From Caldifarciminota bacterium (lineage in GTDB: Bacteria; Hydrothermota; Hydrothermia; WGAB01), in NCBI GenBank assembly GCA_027069855.1, contig JALXEF010000149.1:1-38310 (forward strand): a stretch of 38,310 nucleotides of DNA, written 5' to 3'. The translations under genes were made by a program, and so were the position numbers. The notes beneath the pieces are model-generated. The model was not told the origin of the DNA. It searched no databases and saw nothing but the letters and a program-made list of their open reading frames with translations. Shown here piece by piece: positions 1 to 9,383 of the stretch (positions are counted from its first letter, which is position 1; every line of letters begins with the position of its first letter).

Positions 1-100
1 GGCCCTACCTGAACCTCGGCGGGGAGACCGCGCCGGTCGATCTCAACGACCTGGATGACGACATCCGCTGGGGGCGCATTCCCGCGGCGGCCCGGATGCG

Positions 101-1219
101 CTACCCGCCCTGGACCACGAGGATGCGCTGGGCCCGGCGGAAGGCCAGGGCACCCGCCACGGCCAGGGCGACCGCCCAGAAGACCTGGGTGAGCAGCGGG
201 CGCCACAGCGCCTCCACCGGGAAGGTCTCCACAAACAGGCTGGCAGGTACATGGCTCATGCCCTGAAACGGCAGCAGCAGCACCACGCCCCGGATCCAGC
301 GCGGCCGGAGCCCCAGGGCCATCATCACGCCAAACTCCCGGGTCCGTTCCACCACATTCATGTACAGGGTGCTGAGCACGATGAGCGCCACCAGAAAGAG
401 CAGCATGTCCACGGTGATCCAGCCGCTGCCGGAATCCAGCTTCAGGTACTGGTCGATCTCCGGGTGGTCCTCCTGCCAGGTCAGCACCAGAACCGAGGGG
501 CCCAGGAGTTGCCGCAGACGGCGGGCTGTTGCCTGGGGGCGCATCAGATTGGTGGTCCAGAGGGCGATCTCGGTCACCTGATCCGGCATGGCCAGAAAGG
601 TTTGGGCGGTTTGGAGATCCATCAGGGCCAGGAAGGGGTCGGCGTCGGGATTGCCCGAGCGGTACAGCCCTACAATCGCAAAGAGGTCCACGGCCAGGGA
701 GCCATAGGCGTCCTGGGTGATGAGCACCACGGTGTCGCCCACGGCGAGGTCCAGGCTCCGGGCCACCTTTTCGCTGAGGAGCAGCGCGTTTTCGCCGGGC
801 CGGGGCCGCCGCCCCTGAACCACAAACAGGGGGCTCAGGGTGCTATCGGCAGTCCATCGCAGGGCCATCAGGCCCACGCCCACCGAGTTGGGGCCCACGG
901 AAAGAAGGGCACCGGTTCGGATCCGGGGCGCCACCGCCACCACCGAGGGCACCCGGCGGATCCGTTGTTCCGTTTCCGGGCTCAGGGTAAGGCTGTGCCA
1001 CAGGGTGGGGGTGTCCTTGTACTCCGGGTGGTACAACTGGATCACGCCGTATCGCCCGCTCTGAAGCAGGTTCCTGAGCATGGAGGTGTGGCTCCCCTCA
1101 ATGAGGGCGAAGTACACGAACACCAGCATGCTGCTGAGGCTCACGGCCACCAGGGTGACCACCATGCGGGTCCGATGGCGCCAGAGGTTGCGGAAGGACA
1201 TCTTGAGGAGCAGGCTCAT
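101..1219 (-). CDS. FtsX/MacB/LolE-like ABC transporter permease
   Basis: 372 aa; N-terminal MSLLLKMSFRNLWRHRTRMVVTLVAVSLSSM typical of MacB/LolE-type permeases; central periplasmic domain; TM segments near the C-terminus with NVVERTREFGVMMALGLRP motif. Confidence 0.88.
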   Translation of the reverse strand: MSLLLKMSFRNLWRHRTRMVVTLVAVSLSSMLVFVYFALIEGSHTSMLRNLLQSGRYGVIQLYHPEYKDTPTLWHSLTLSPETEQRIRRVPSVVAVAPRIRTGALLSVGPNSVGVGLMALRWTADSTLSPLFVVQGRRPRPGENALLLSEKVARSLDLAVGDTVVLITQDAYGSLAVDLFAIVGLYRSGNPDADPFLALMDLQTAQTFLAMPDQVTEIALWTTNLMRPQATARRLRQLLGPSVLVLTWQEDHPEIDQYLKLDSGSGWITVDMLLFLVALIVLSTLYMNVVERTREFGVMMALGLRPRWIRGVVLLLPFQGMSHVPASLFVETFPVEALWRPLLTQVFWAVALAVAGALAFRRAQRILVVQGG

Positions 1220-1224
1220 GGCCC

Positions 1225-1947
1225 CTACGGCCCTCCGCGGGTGCTGATTTCCTCCAGCCGGGACACCTGGAACCAGGAAGCCCGCATGGGCACATCAAAG
1301 CGCACATCCACAAGCCGCAGCACGGTTTTGTGGCCCGGCCGGTTCAGGGGCACGGCTTCCATTACGGTGGGCAGGCGTCGGCCGTGAAGGGTTTTGACCT
1401 CCCGGAAGGTGATCACCCGCACCTCTTCGCCGCGGGCGTTGTAAAAGTGCTCCACGAGGGGCAGGTTGGGGAGCAGCATCTCCAGCACGATGCGATCCCA
1501 CACCACCGGCGCATCGGGCTTGGGCCGCAGTTCCAGGGTGATGGTGTCTCCCTTCTGTTCCAGGATGCGGGGTTCGTAATCCTGGCTGATGGAGCTGCTG
1601 CGGGCCACATCGTCGTTGGTGAAATCGCTGCCCATCCAGGAGTTCATCATCATGGACGGGGGGATGCGGACGGTGCGACGCACACGGGGCAGGTACATCC
1701 AGAGGTCGGTTTTGATCTTGAGGAACACGGTGCCCCGGTCCTTGGGAGGTGCCAGGACCACCACCAGCGAGCGGTCTTCGCGGCGATCGTCCCAAAAGCG
1801 GAACCGCAGGGTGCGCTGGAACCGGGGCCGGTGGATCTCCATCTCGTACTCCCCCACCGAGGTCTGGCTCCGCAGCAGGTTCTCCACCCGCTGCACCAGG
1901 AGGTGGGGATCCAGGGCCAGCGTGATGGCCAGAAGGAGCGGCAGCAT
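1225..1947 (-). CDS. LolA-like outer membrane lipoprotein-sorting family protein
   Basis: Start trimmed to ATG at 1947 (MLPLLLAITLALDP signal-like). Contains DLWMYLPRVRRTVRIPPSMMMNSWMGSDFTNDD, the hallmark of the LolA-like family associated with lipid/lipoprotein transporters. Confidence 0.85.
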   Translation of the reverse strand: MLPLLLAITLALDPHLLVQRVENLLRSQTSVGEYEMEIHRPRFQRTLRFRFWDDRREDRSLVVVLAPPKDRGTVFLKIKTDLWMYLPRVRRTVRIPPSMMMNSWMGSDFTNDDVARSSSISQDYEPRILEQKGDTITLELRPKPDAPVVWDRIVLEMLLPNLPLVEHFYNARGEEVRVITFREVKTLHGRRLPTVMEAVPLNRPGHKTVLRLVDVRFDVPMRASWFQVSRLEEISTRGGP

Positions 1948-1952
1948 GATAC

Positions 1953-3044
1953 CTAATGGTACAGCGACAGGCCCACGAGCAGCGAGCGGAGCCGGGCCTC
2001 GGCCGGGGTTTTCCAGAGCCCGGCGGTGGCCCAGAACCAGAGGCGCAGGGAGGAGGTCCACCAGTAATGGGCCTCCAGCCACACAAGACCGGCGGCGTGG
2101 TCCAGGTTTTTGTCCAGGCCCACCTGGCCGCCCCAGCGCAATCGCTCGGTGCCGAGGAGGCCGAGGAACCGGAGCCCCTCCTGGCCCATCACCTGGAACT
2201 CGGGCCGGTCGGAGGTCAGCAGGATCAGGTCCAGGGTCCAGTCGCCCCAGGTGCGGGTATAGGACATCTCATAGGCTCCGTTCCGCGGGGCCTCCACGCT
2301 CTGGATCGCGGGTTCATCCGGCATGAACCGCTGGGTTTGCCACCAGAAGGCGAATTCCCATCGCAGCACGCCCTGCAGCAGGTTGTGTTGAAGCCCCAAT
2401 CCCAGGTGCCGTTCGTCACGGGCCTGGAGATACTGCACCAGGCCGTCCATCCAGGGCAGGTAAAGCCGCAGGATGCCGCCCCTGCGGAGGGTATCCCGGG
2501 GCGTCGGAATCCAGAACAGGCGGCCCTCGGCGCGGGCACCCCGGAACACCGTCTGCAAGCCGTCCACGCCGGAAAAGGCCAAAAAGGGCCCCACCCGGGG
2601 CACGGGCCTCAGGGGATCCAGCACCGAAAGCCAGGGATTCAGGCCCAGGGGCACGGGAAACCGGCCGGCCTCTACAGCCAGCATATGCCACTGGTACTCC
2701 AGCGACAGGGCCTCTACGGCCAGAAGGCACAGGGATTGCTGAACCTTGCCGCCGCTCAGGCGGCTGTGGTGCCACAGGGTATCCACCGACGAAAACCAGG
2801 AGGCCACCGGGACCAGGTTCGCGGTGCCCAGCACCAGCGACGGTTCTCCGCGGGAGGCCACCGCGCCCAGCGCCCCACGAAACCGGAGCACCAGGGCATC
2901 CCGCAGCAGCCAGGTGCCCGAGTATTCGGCCATCAGATCGCCCTCCAGGGTGGTTTGCTTCAGGTTCCAGGCTGGGATCTGGAGGCTGTGGCGGCCGGCG
3001 ATGCCGTGCAGTTCCAGGGCAGAGATCAACAGCAACCAGAGCAT
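1953..3044 (-). CDS. putative outer-membrane beta-barrel protein
   Basis: 363 aa, hydrophobic N-terminus, alternating aromatic/hydrophobic strands, ends ...LLVGLSLYH; start overlaps upstream stop as TGATG; clustered with LolA-like and FtsX permease. Confidence 0.6.
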   Translation of the reverse strand: MLWLLLISALELHGIAGRHSLQIPAWNLKQTTLEGDLMAEYSGTWLLRDALVLRFRGALGAVASRGEPSLVLGTANLVPVASWFSSVDTLWHHSRLSGGKVQQSLCLLAVEALSLEYQWHMLAVEAGRFPVPLGLNPWLSVLDPLRPVPRVGPFLAFSGVDGLQTVFRGARAEGRLFWIPTPRDTLRRGGILRLYLPWMDGLVQYLQARDERHLGLGLQHNLLQGVLRWEFAFWWQTQRFMPDEPAIQSVEAPRNGAYEMSYTRTWGDWTLDLILLTSDRPEFQVMGQEGLRFLGLLGTERLRWGGQVGLDKNLDHAAGLVWLEAHYWWTSSLRLWFWATAGLWKTPAEARLRSLLVGLSLYH

Positions 3045-3820
3045 CAGGGTTCCCCTCCATCACAGGCCAGCCAGGTCCACACCACCCGGTTCCACTCTTT
3101 GGGTCCGTGGACCTTCACGAACCGGTCCACATAGGGTGCCATCGCCTCGTCGGCGGGCTGGTCGCCCAGGGCCAGCACCCGGGCGTGGGGGTGCCGGGCC
3201 CGCAGAGCCCGTACCAATGCCTCGGCCACGGTGCCCTTGTCGTAGGGTGCCACGGTGACAAAAAAGCGGCCCCGGCCGACCCGGAACCCGGCCTCCCGAA
3301 AGGCCTGAACCACCTGGGAGCGCACCTCCGGAGAGATCCACAGGGGCGGAATCCCCCGGCGCCGGCGCGCTTTTTCGGCGAGCTCCGGGGAAAGGCCGGT
3401 GATACGGACCCACTCCTTTGCCGAAAGCTCGGTGGCGAAGCGTACGGTGCCTTTGGGGAAGCGTTCCAGGAGTTGCCGGATCCGCTCGGTTGCCGAACCG
3501 ATCTCCTGTTCCCACACCCGCCACCCGGGGGCCTCCCGAGCCGTTCCCTGGAACCGATAGCCGTACCGGTCCAGCACCCGGGGTTTGAGCCAGGCGGGCT
3601 GGGCCTCCCGGAAGGCGATGCCGAAGCCGTTTTCGTAGGAAAAGGCCGGAGGCAGCGCCAGTTCCCGGCTCCAGTAGGCCATTTCGGGCAGGGTTTTGCT
3701 GGACACGGGCACGAGCAGAGCCCCTTTTTTTCGGCAACACTCCAGGGCGGGGCGGGCGGCGTCAAACCGGTACGCGGAATCCAGCAGGGTTCCGTCCAGG
3801 TCGGAAAGGATCATGCGCAT
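3044..3820 (-). CDS. HAD-superfamily hydrolase, mannosyl-3-phosphoglycerate phosphatase-like
   Basis: MRMILSDLDGTLLDS HAD motif I, VSSKTLPEM and ALGDQPADEAM motifs; MPGP-family-like (HAD-IIB). Start trimmed from ORF-track start 4195. Confidence 0.78.
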   Translation of the reverse strand: MRMILSDLDGTLLDSAYRFDAARPALECCRKKGALLVPVSSKTLPEMAYWSRELALPPAFSYENGFGIAFREAQPAWLKPRVLDRYGYRFQGTAREAPGWRVWEQEIGSATERIRQLLERFPKGTVRFATELSAKEWVRITGLSPELAEKARRRRGIPPLWISPEVRSQVVQAFREAGFRVGRGRFFVTVAPYDKGTVAEALVRALRARHPHARVLALGDQPADEAMAPYVDRFVKVHGPKEWNRVVWTWLACDGGEP

Positions 3821-3828
3821 CGGCCAGT

Positions 3829-5262
3829 TCAATACGCGCCCTCCATGAGGAGGATCACCTTGAAGGTTTTGAGCAGGATCATGAAGTCCAGCCAGGGCGA
3901 CCAGTTGAGCACATACCAGCTGTCCAGGAACACCCGGGTGGGGTAGTCCACATGGCTCCGGCCGGAAACCTGCCAGAGGCCGGTGATGCCGGGCTTCACC
4001 TGGGTGTAGAACTTGGCGTTTTCGCCGTAGTAGGTGTCCAGTTCCTCCTGAAGCACCGGCCGCGGCCCCACGAAGGACATCTCGCCCTTGAGGATGTTGA
4101 ACAGTTGGGGCAGTTCGTCCAGGGAGGTTTTGCGCAGGAACCGGCCGTAACGGGTCACCCGGGGATCGTTTTTGAGCTTGAAGGTTTGCTCCCACTCCCG
4201 GCGGGCTTCGGGGTCGCGCTCCAGGAGCTCCTTGAGCACCTTATCGGCGTCCTTGCGCATGGTGCGGAACTTGAACACGCGGATCTTTTTGCCGTTTTTG
4301 CCCACCCGTTCGTGGGAAAAGATGGGCCAGGCCCGGGTGTCGATCCAGGCCACGATCGCGAGGATCGCCATCAGGGGCAGGAGCAGCGGCAACAGGAGCA
4401 GGGCAAACAGCCGGTCGGCCAGTTCCTTGATCAGCACGCTTACCGGGTCGCGCAGGCGGTTCTGGTGATGCACCATGAGGAAGTTCTTGAAGAACAGCGG
4501 GCACAGCTGGGCGTTCAGGATGGCGAACCCCCGCAGCGGGGGCACCACCAGGATGTTGCGCACCCAGCGGCTCACCTCGGCGTACAGGGCCGAGATCCGT
4601 TCCCGGGAATGGGGCGGCGTGGCGATCACCACGGTATTGACCCCCTGCTCGCGGCTCAGGCGGGCCAGGTCCTGGAGGTTCACCACCGGAATGCCGTCCA
4701 CCTGCCGGGGTGGATCCTCCGGCGAGGCGTTGCGGAGCACCACGGCCACCGGCTGAAAGCACAGATGGGGTTCCTTCTTGAGGGCCCGGTGCACCTCCTG
4801 CACATCCTCCCGGGTGCCGATGAGCACCACGGGTTCCCGGCAGATGCGGAGGCTATAGAGCAGGCGTTGCACGAGATCGCGCTCCACCGGAAACACGAGA
4901 AGCGCCATGGCGAGCCAGCCCACAACGCAGAAGGCGGCCTGTTGCCACGGTGCCCCGGCATACAGCAGGAACAGGAAGATGACCCCATAGGCGGCCACCA
5001 GGGCCCGGTACAGCCGCCGCATCTCCTCCCACAGGCCGTAGCGGTTGGTGTACAGGCCGTGGAGCATAAAAAAGAGCACGATCACCACGGGAAACAGGAG
5101 CCATTGGGTGGTGCGGGGGGTGATCGGGTGCAGCCCGGCCAGGCCCGGAATATGGTGCAGCACCCAGAAGGCCAACCCGGCCAGGGAGAAACTCACGAAG
5201 AAGGCCAGAACATCGGCGATTAGCAGCACCAGCACCTGCAGCACATGGCGGAACACGATCAT
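3829..5262 (-). CDS. undecaprenyl-phosphate sugar phosphotransferase (polyprenyl glycosylphosphotransferase, WbaP/WcaJ-like)
   Basis: 477 aa; multi-TM N-terminus, CoA-binding-like middle, C-terminal bacterial sugar transferase motif FKFRTMRKDAD...RFLRKTSLDELPQLFNILKGEMSFVGPRP...KPGITGLWQVSGRSHVDY. Confidence 0.92.
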   Translation of the reverse strand: MIVFRHVLQVLVLLIADVLAFFVSFSLAGLAFWVLHHIPGLAGLHPITPRTTQWLLFPVVIVLFFMLHGLYTNRYGLWEEMRRLYRALVAAYGVIFLFLLYAGAPWQQAAFCVVGWLAMALLVFPVERDLVQRLLYSLRICREPVVLIGTREDVQEVHRALKKEPHLCFQPVAVVLRNASPEDPPRQVDGIPVVNLQDLARLSREQGVNTVVIATPPHSRERISALYAEVSRWVRNILVVPPLRGFAILNAQLCPLFFKNFLMVHHQNRLRDPVSVLIKELADRLFALLLLPLLLPLMAILAIVAWIDTRAWPIFSHERVGKNGKKIRVFKFRTMRKDADKVLKELLERDPEARREWEQTFKLKNDPRVTRYGRFLRKTSLDELPQLFNILKGEMSFVGPRPVLQEELDTYYGENAKFYTQVKPGITGLWQVSGRSHVDYPTRVFLDSWYVLNWSPWLDFMILLKTFKVILLMEGAY

Positions 5263-6389
5263 GGGCGTTCTCCCCGTTGCCAGGCCCGGTGCTCCTGGAT
5301 CCAGGTTTCCACGGTTTTCCGGTAGGTTCGGAGGAACACTTCGCGGGAAAAGCGTTCGGCGTTCCGGCGGATCGCGGCGGGGTCAAAGGTGTCTTCCCTC
5401 TGGAGGAATCGCTGCACGGCCTCCCGGACGGCCGCCGCGGTTTGCTCCTCAAAGAAGAGGCCGGTTTGGCCGTCCACGACAGTTTCCCGGGCGCCGCCCC
5501 GGCCGTAGGCGATCACCGGGGTGCCGCAGGCCTGGGCCTCCACCGGCACGATGCCGAAGTCTTCCAGGGCCGGGAACACCAGGGCCCGGGCCCTGCACAG
5601 CACCTCCTGCAGGGCCTGGTGATCCAGGCGGCCGGTGAACTCAATGTTACGGGCGCCCCGGGCCAGTTTGTGGAGCCGGGCGCGTTCCGGCCCGTCGCCC
5701 ACCACCACGAGCTGCAGATCGGGCATCTCGCGGAAGGCGGCCACCACCAGATCCATCCGCTTGTAGGGCACGAACCGTGAAACGGCCACGAAGTACCGGT
5801 CCTTTTGGGGGGTGAGGGGAAACCGGTCGGTGCGCACCGGCGGGTAGATCACCGTGGCCTTGCGGCCGTAGGTTTTCCAGATCCGGCGCGCCACATAGCG
5901 GGAATTGGCGATGAAGTGGTCCACCCGGTACACGGTGCTCAGGTCCCACTGGCGGATTTTGTGGAGCGACCGGGCCGCCAGGAAGCGCTTTACCGGCGAA
6001 AGGGTTTCCAGGTAATCGTGGTACAGATCCCAGGCGTAGCGGATGGGGGTGTGGCAATAGCAGATGTGGAGCTGGTCGGCGTTGCGGAGCAGGCCCTTGA
6101 TGAAGGAGTGGGAGCTGGACAGGATCACCTCGTAGGGGCGGAGATCCAGGGATTCCACGGCCCGGGGAAACAGGGGAAACAGGTACCGGTAATAGCGATG
6201 GATCCCCGGCCAGTGCTGGAGCCAGGAGGCATGGAGGGTGCGGTGTTCAAAGGGGGTGCCCTTCAGGGCCGGGGGGTGGTAAAACAGGGTGTACAGCGGA
6301 GCCTGGGGGTAGAGTTCGCCGATGGCGGCCACCACCTCTTCGGAACCTGTGAGATCCACCAGCCACTCGTGCACCAGCGCAATGTTCAT
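5259..6389 (-). CDS. glycosyltransferase family 4
   Basis: 376 aa; ALVHEWLVDLTGSEEV, FVAVSRFVPYKRMDLVVAAF, EDFGIVPVEAQACGTPVIAYGRGGARETVVDGQTGLFF. ATGA overlap with downstream gene. Confidence 0.9.
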   Translation of the reverse strand: MNIALVHEWLVDLTGSEEVVAAIGELYPQAPLYTLFYHPPALKGTPFEHRTLHASWLQHWPGIHRYYRYLFPLFPRAVESLDLRPYEVILSSSHSFIKGLLRNADQLHICYCHTPIRYAWDLYHDYLETLSPVKRFLAARSLHKIRQWDLSTVYRVDHFIANSRYVARRIWKTYGRKATVIYPPVRTDRFPLTPQKDRYFVAVSRFVPYKRMDLVVAAFREMPDLQLVVVGDGPERARLHKLARGARNIEFTGRLDHQALQEVLCRARALVFPALEDFGIVPVEAQACGTPVIAYGRGGARETVVDGQTGLFFEEQTAAAVREAVQRFLQREDTFDPAAIRRNAERFSREVFLRTYRKTVETWIQEHRAWQRGERP

Positions 6390-6407
6390 TCACCCACCCT
6401 TTCGTGC

Positions 6408-7379
6408 CTATTCCTGGGATCGGTGGGGAGTGGAGGTCGTTTGTTCCTGTTGCCGGAACCACTCTACGGTTTTCCTCAGCCCCTCCTGGAGCGAGTGCTG
6501 GGGCTTCCAGCCCCACTCGCGCCAGGCCTTGGAGGCGTCCAGGTACACGCGGAACACCTCGCCGGGCCGGGGCGGATCGTACCGGGCCTCCAGGGGATAG
6601 CCGGTAAAGCGTTTAAGGTGGTAAAAGATCTCCTTCACCGTGGTCCCCTGGCCGGTGCCCAGGTTGAAGATGGGAGCCGTGGGGTGCCCGTTTTGCACCG
6701 GGGCCTCCAGGGCCAGCACATTGGCCTCCACGATGTCGTCCACGAACACGAAGTCGCGTTCCTGGTTGCCGTTGCCGTAGATGATCACGGGCTGCCGGCG
6801 CAGCATGCGCTGGGTAAAGATGGCCACCACCCCGGCCTCGCCGTTGGGGTCCTGGCGCGGGCCGTAGACATTGCCGTAGCGGAGCACCACATAGCGAAAG
6901 CCGTGGGTCATGTAAAAGCTGTACAGGTAGTGCTCCACGGCGAGTTTGGCCACGCCGTAGGGAGACAGGGGATGGGCGGGATCGCCCTCCCGGCACGGAA
7001 GCCGCACGGGTTCGCCGTACAGGGCGCCTCCGGTGGACACATAGATGAACCGGCGCACGCCGAACTCCAGGCTCCACTGGATCACCCGCAGGGCGCCCAG
7101 CACATTGACCCGGGCGTCCTCCTCCGGGTTCTGGGTGGACTTCACCACGCTGATCTGGGCGGCATGGTGGTTCACGATTTCCGGGCGGAACTCCCGGAAC
7201 ACCTCCCGGAGCCGGGGATCCAGGATGTCCATCTGATAAAACCGGGCCCCTTCGGGCACGAAGTGGAACGAGCCGGTGGACAGGTCGTCCACCACGGCCA
7301 CCTCGTGGCCCAGTTTCAGGTACCGTTCCGCCACCTGGGAGCCGATGAAGCCCGCGCCTCCGGTAACCAGGATTCTCAT
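6408..7379 (-). CDS. NAD-dependent sugar epimerase (UDP-glucose 4-epimerase-like, SDR)
   Basis: 323 aa; MRILVTGGAGFIGSQVAERY, YGVAKLAVEHYL (YxxxK), RYGNVYGPRQDP. Confidence 0.9.
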   Translation of the reverse strand: MRILVTGGAGFIGSQVAERYLKLGHEVAVVDDLSTGSFHFVPEGARFYQMDILDPRLREVFREFRPEIVNHHAAQISVVKSTQNPEEDARVNVLGALRVIQWSLEFGVRRFIYVSTGGALYGEPVRLPCREGDPAHPLSPYGVAKLAVEHYLYSFYMTHGFRYVVLRYGNVYGPRQDPNGEAGVVAIFTQRMLRRQPVIIYGNGNQERDFVFVDDIVEANVLALEAPVQNGHPTAPIFNLGTGQGTTVKEIFYHLKRFTGYPLEARYDPPRPGEVFRVYLDASKAWREWGWKPQHSLQEGLRKTVEWFRQQEQTTSTPHRSQE

Positions 7380-7404
7380 CGGGTTTCCTCCAGCCTTTGG
7401 GGTG

Positions 7405-7447
7405 CAACAAAAACCCTGCCCGAGGGATCCAATGCCCCCGGCAGGGT
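7405..7447 (-). terminator. Rho-independent terminator
   Basis: Perfect 8-bp stem ACCCTGCC...GGCAGGGT (7413-7420 / 7440-7447) with further internal G/C pairing; minus strand reads ACCCTGCCGGGGGCATTGGATCCCTCGGGCAGGGTTTTTGTTG. Lies downstream of the GT2 gene. Confidence 0.85.
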
Positions 7448-7485
7448 CATCCGTCGGATTACGGGTCGTTGGTGGTGCTCAGAGG

Positions 7486-8235
7486 TCATCCACCGTTAAC
7501 GGGCGCCGATCTCGTCCTCCTGTTTCGCTGAAGGCGGAGTCCTTCAATCCGAAATTTCCAAACCCGCCATGCCGCCTCCCAGATGATCCGTTTGGACATC
7601 TTGGAGGCACCCTTCCGGCGTTCCCAGAAAACGATCGGAATCTCCACAATTTTAAAGCCCAGATACCATGCGCGAACGGTCAATTCTATCTGGAAAGCAT
7701 AGCCGTCGGATTCCAGGTTGTCAAGGCCAACGGCCTCCAGCACTTCCCTGCGGATGGCCTTGAAGCCGCCGGTCAGGTCGCGCAGGGGCACCCCGGTGAC
7801 CAGGGCCGCGTAGCGGTTGGCCGTGTACGAGAGCATGAGCCGGCGCAGGGGCCAGTTGACCACGCTCACGCCGTTGAGATACCGGGACCCCAGTACCACA
7901 TCGGCCTCCTTCAGGGCCTCCAGGAACCGGGGGATGTCGGCCGGATCGTGGGAAAAGTCGGCGTCCATTTCCATGACGGCGTCGTAGCCGTGGGCCAGGG
8001 CGTACTTGAACCCCGCCACATAGGCGGTGCCCAGCCCCTGTTTGCCCGGCCGTTCCAGGAGATGCACCCGGGGCTCGGTTTGCTGAACCTCGCGCACGAT
8101 GTCGGCGGTGCCGTCGGGCGAGTGATCGTCCACCACCAGCACCTCCACTTTAGGCGCCTTTTCCAGCACGGCCTTCAAAAGGTCACGGATGTTCTCGGCC
8201 TCGTTGTAGGTCGGCACCACCACCAGGATCTTCAC
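7486..8235 (-). CDS. polyprenol-phosphate mannosyltransferase-like GT2 (dolichol-phosphate mannose synthase-like)
   Basis: 249 aa; MKILVVVPTYNEAENIRDLLKAVL, VVDDHSPDGTADIV, MEMDADFSHDPADIPRFL, DLTGGFKAIRREVL, VFWERRKGASKMS. Confidence 0.9.
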   Translation of the reverse strand: MKILVVVPTYNEAENIRDLLKAVLEKAPKVEVLVVDDHSPDGTADIVREVQQTEPRVHLLERPGKQGLGTAYVAGFKYALAHGYDAVMEMDADFSHDPADIPRFLEALKEADVVLGSRYLNGVSVVNWPLRRLMLSYTANRYAALVTGVPLRDLTGGFKAIRREVLEAVGLDNLESDGYAFQIELTVRAWYLGFKIVEIPIVFWERRKGASKMSKRIIWEAAWRVWKFRIEGLRLQRNRRTRSAPVNGG

Positions 8236-9383
8236 GGACGCACCTCCCGGGCCTCGGGGTACTGCCGGGCGAAGTATCGTTCGGCGTGATGGTAAATCCG
8301 GGCCAGCAGCGTGTCCAGCCCCTCGCCGGTCAAGGCCGATACGAACACGCTGTCCGGATACCGCTCGCGGAGCCGCTCCAGCAGGCCGGTTTCCAGCAGA
8401 AGGTCCAGCTTATTGAACACCACGATGCGGGGTTTCCGGGCCACGCCGATCTCCTCCAGCACCTGTTCCACCACGGCCATGCGTTCCTCCAGCCGGGGAT
8501 GGGACACATCCACCACATGGGCCAGGAGATCGGCCTCCTGCACCACACCCAGGGTGGCCCGGAAGGAGGCCACCAGGTGGTGGGGCAGGTTCTCAATGAA
8601 CCCCACGGTGTCCGAGAGCACGATGCGGATCCGCCGGTCCGGGTGGTACAGCACCCGGGTGACCGCGTCCAGGGTGGCGAACAGCTGGTCTTCCACCAGC
8701 ACCCCGGCGCGGGTCAGTTGGTTCATGAGGGTGGACTTGCCGGTGTTGGTGTAGCCCACCAGCGACACCTTGAAGATATGCTGGCGGCGTTTCCGCTGCA
8801 GGGCCCGGGTGCGTTCAATGTCCCGGAGTTTCCGGCGGAGGAAGGCGATGCGGTCTTCAATCCGCCGGCGGTCGATCTCCAGTTTCTTTTCGCCGGGGCC
8901 CCGGGTGCCGATGCCGCCGCCGAGCCTGGACAGCTCGGTGCCCCGGCCCACGAGTTTGCTGAGCCGGTACTCCAGCTGGGCGAGTTCCACCTGGATCTTG
9001 GCCTCGGCGGTGCGGGCGTGCTGGGCGAAGATGTCCAGGATCAGTTCGGTGCGGTCGATCACCTTGACGCCGATGGCGGCTTCCAGGTTGCGGTGCTGGC
9101 TGGGGCTCAGTTCCCGGTTCACGATCACGAGGTCCAGGCCGAAGGTTTCCACGATGCGGCGGATCTCCTGCACCTTCCCCCGGCCCAGCAGGTACGACGG
9201 ATCGGGCTTCTCGCGGATCTGCAGGATCTTTTCAAACACCTCGGCCCCGGCGGTGCGGGCCAGTTGTTCCAGTTCCTCCAGGCTGTCCATCTCCCGCCAG
9301 CGGTCCTGGGAGGAGGTGGCGAAGCCCACGAGCAGAGCGCGTTCCTTTTTCTCCTGTTGCTGAACGGCCTCGGGTACCCTCAT
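8232..9383 (-). CDS. hflX: GTPase HflX
   Basis: 383 aa; GGGIGTRGPGEKKLEIDRRRI, VSLVGYTNTGKSTLMNQLTRA, FATLDAVTR, DTVGFIENLPHHLVASFRATL, FNKLDLL. Confidence 0.95.
   Translation of the reverse strand: MRVPEAVQQQEKKERALLVGFATSSQDRWREMDSLEELEQLARTAGAEVFEKILQIREKPDPSYLLGRGKVQEIRRIVETFGLDLVIVNRELSPSQHRNLEAAIGVKVIDRTELILDIFAQHARTAEAKIQVELAQLEYRLSKLVGRGTELSRLGGGIGTRGPGEKKLEIDRRRIEDRIAFLRRKLRDIERTRALQRKRRQHIFKVSLVGYTNTGKSTLMNQLTRAGVLVEDQLFATLDAVTRVLYHPDRRIRIVLSDTVGFIENLPHHLVASFRATLGVVQEADLLAHVVDVSHPRLEERMAVVEQVLEEIGVARKPRIVVFNKLDLLLETGLLERLRERYPDSVFVSALTGEGLDTLLARIYHHAERYFARQYPEAREVRP

Noticed and set aside
3-266. Open plus-strand frame PYLNLGGETAPVDLNDLDDDIRWGRIPAAARMRY... entering from the left edge
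   Set aside because: The first 33 residues look protein-like, but the frame then runs about 165 nt antisense over the permease C-terminus; too short to support without left flank.
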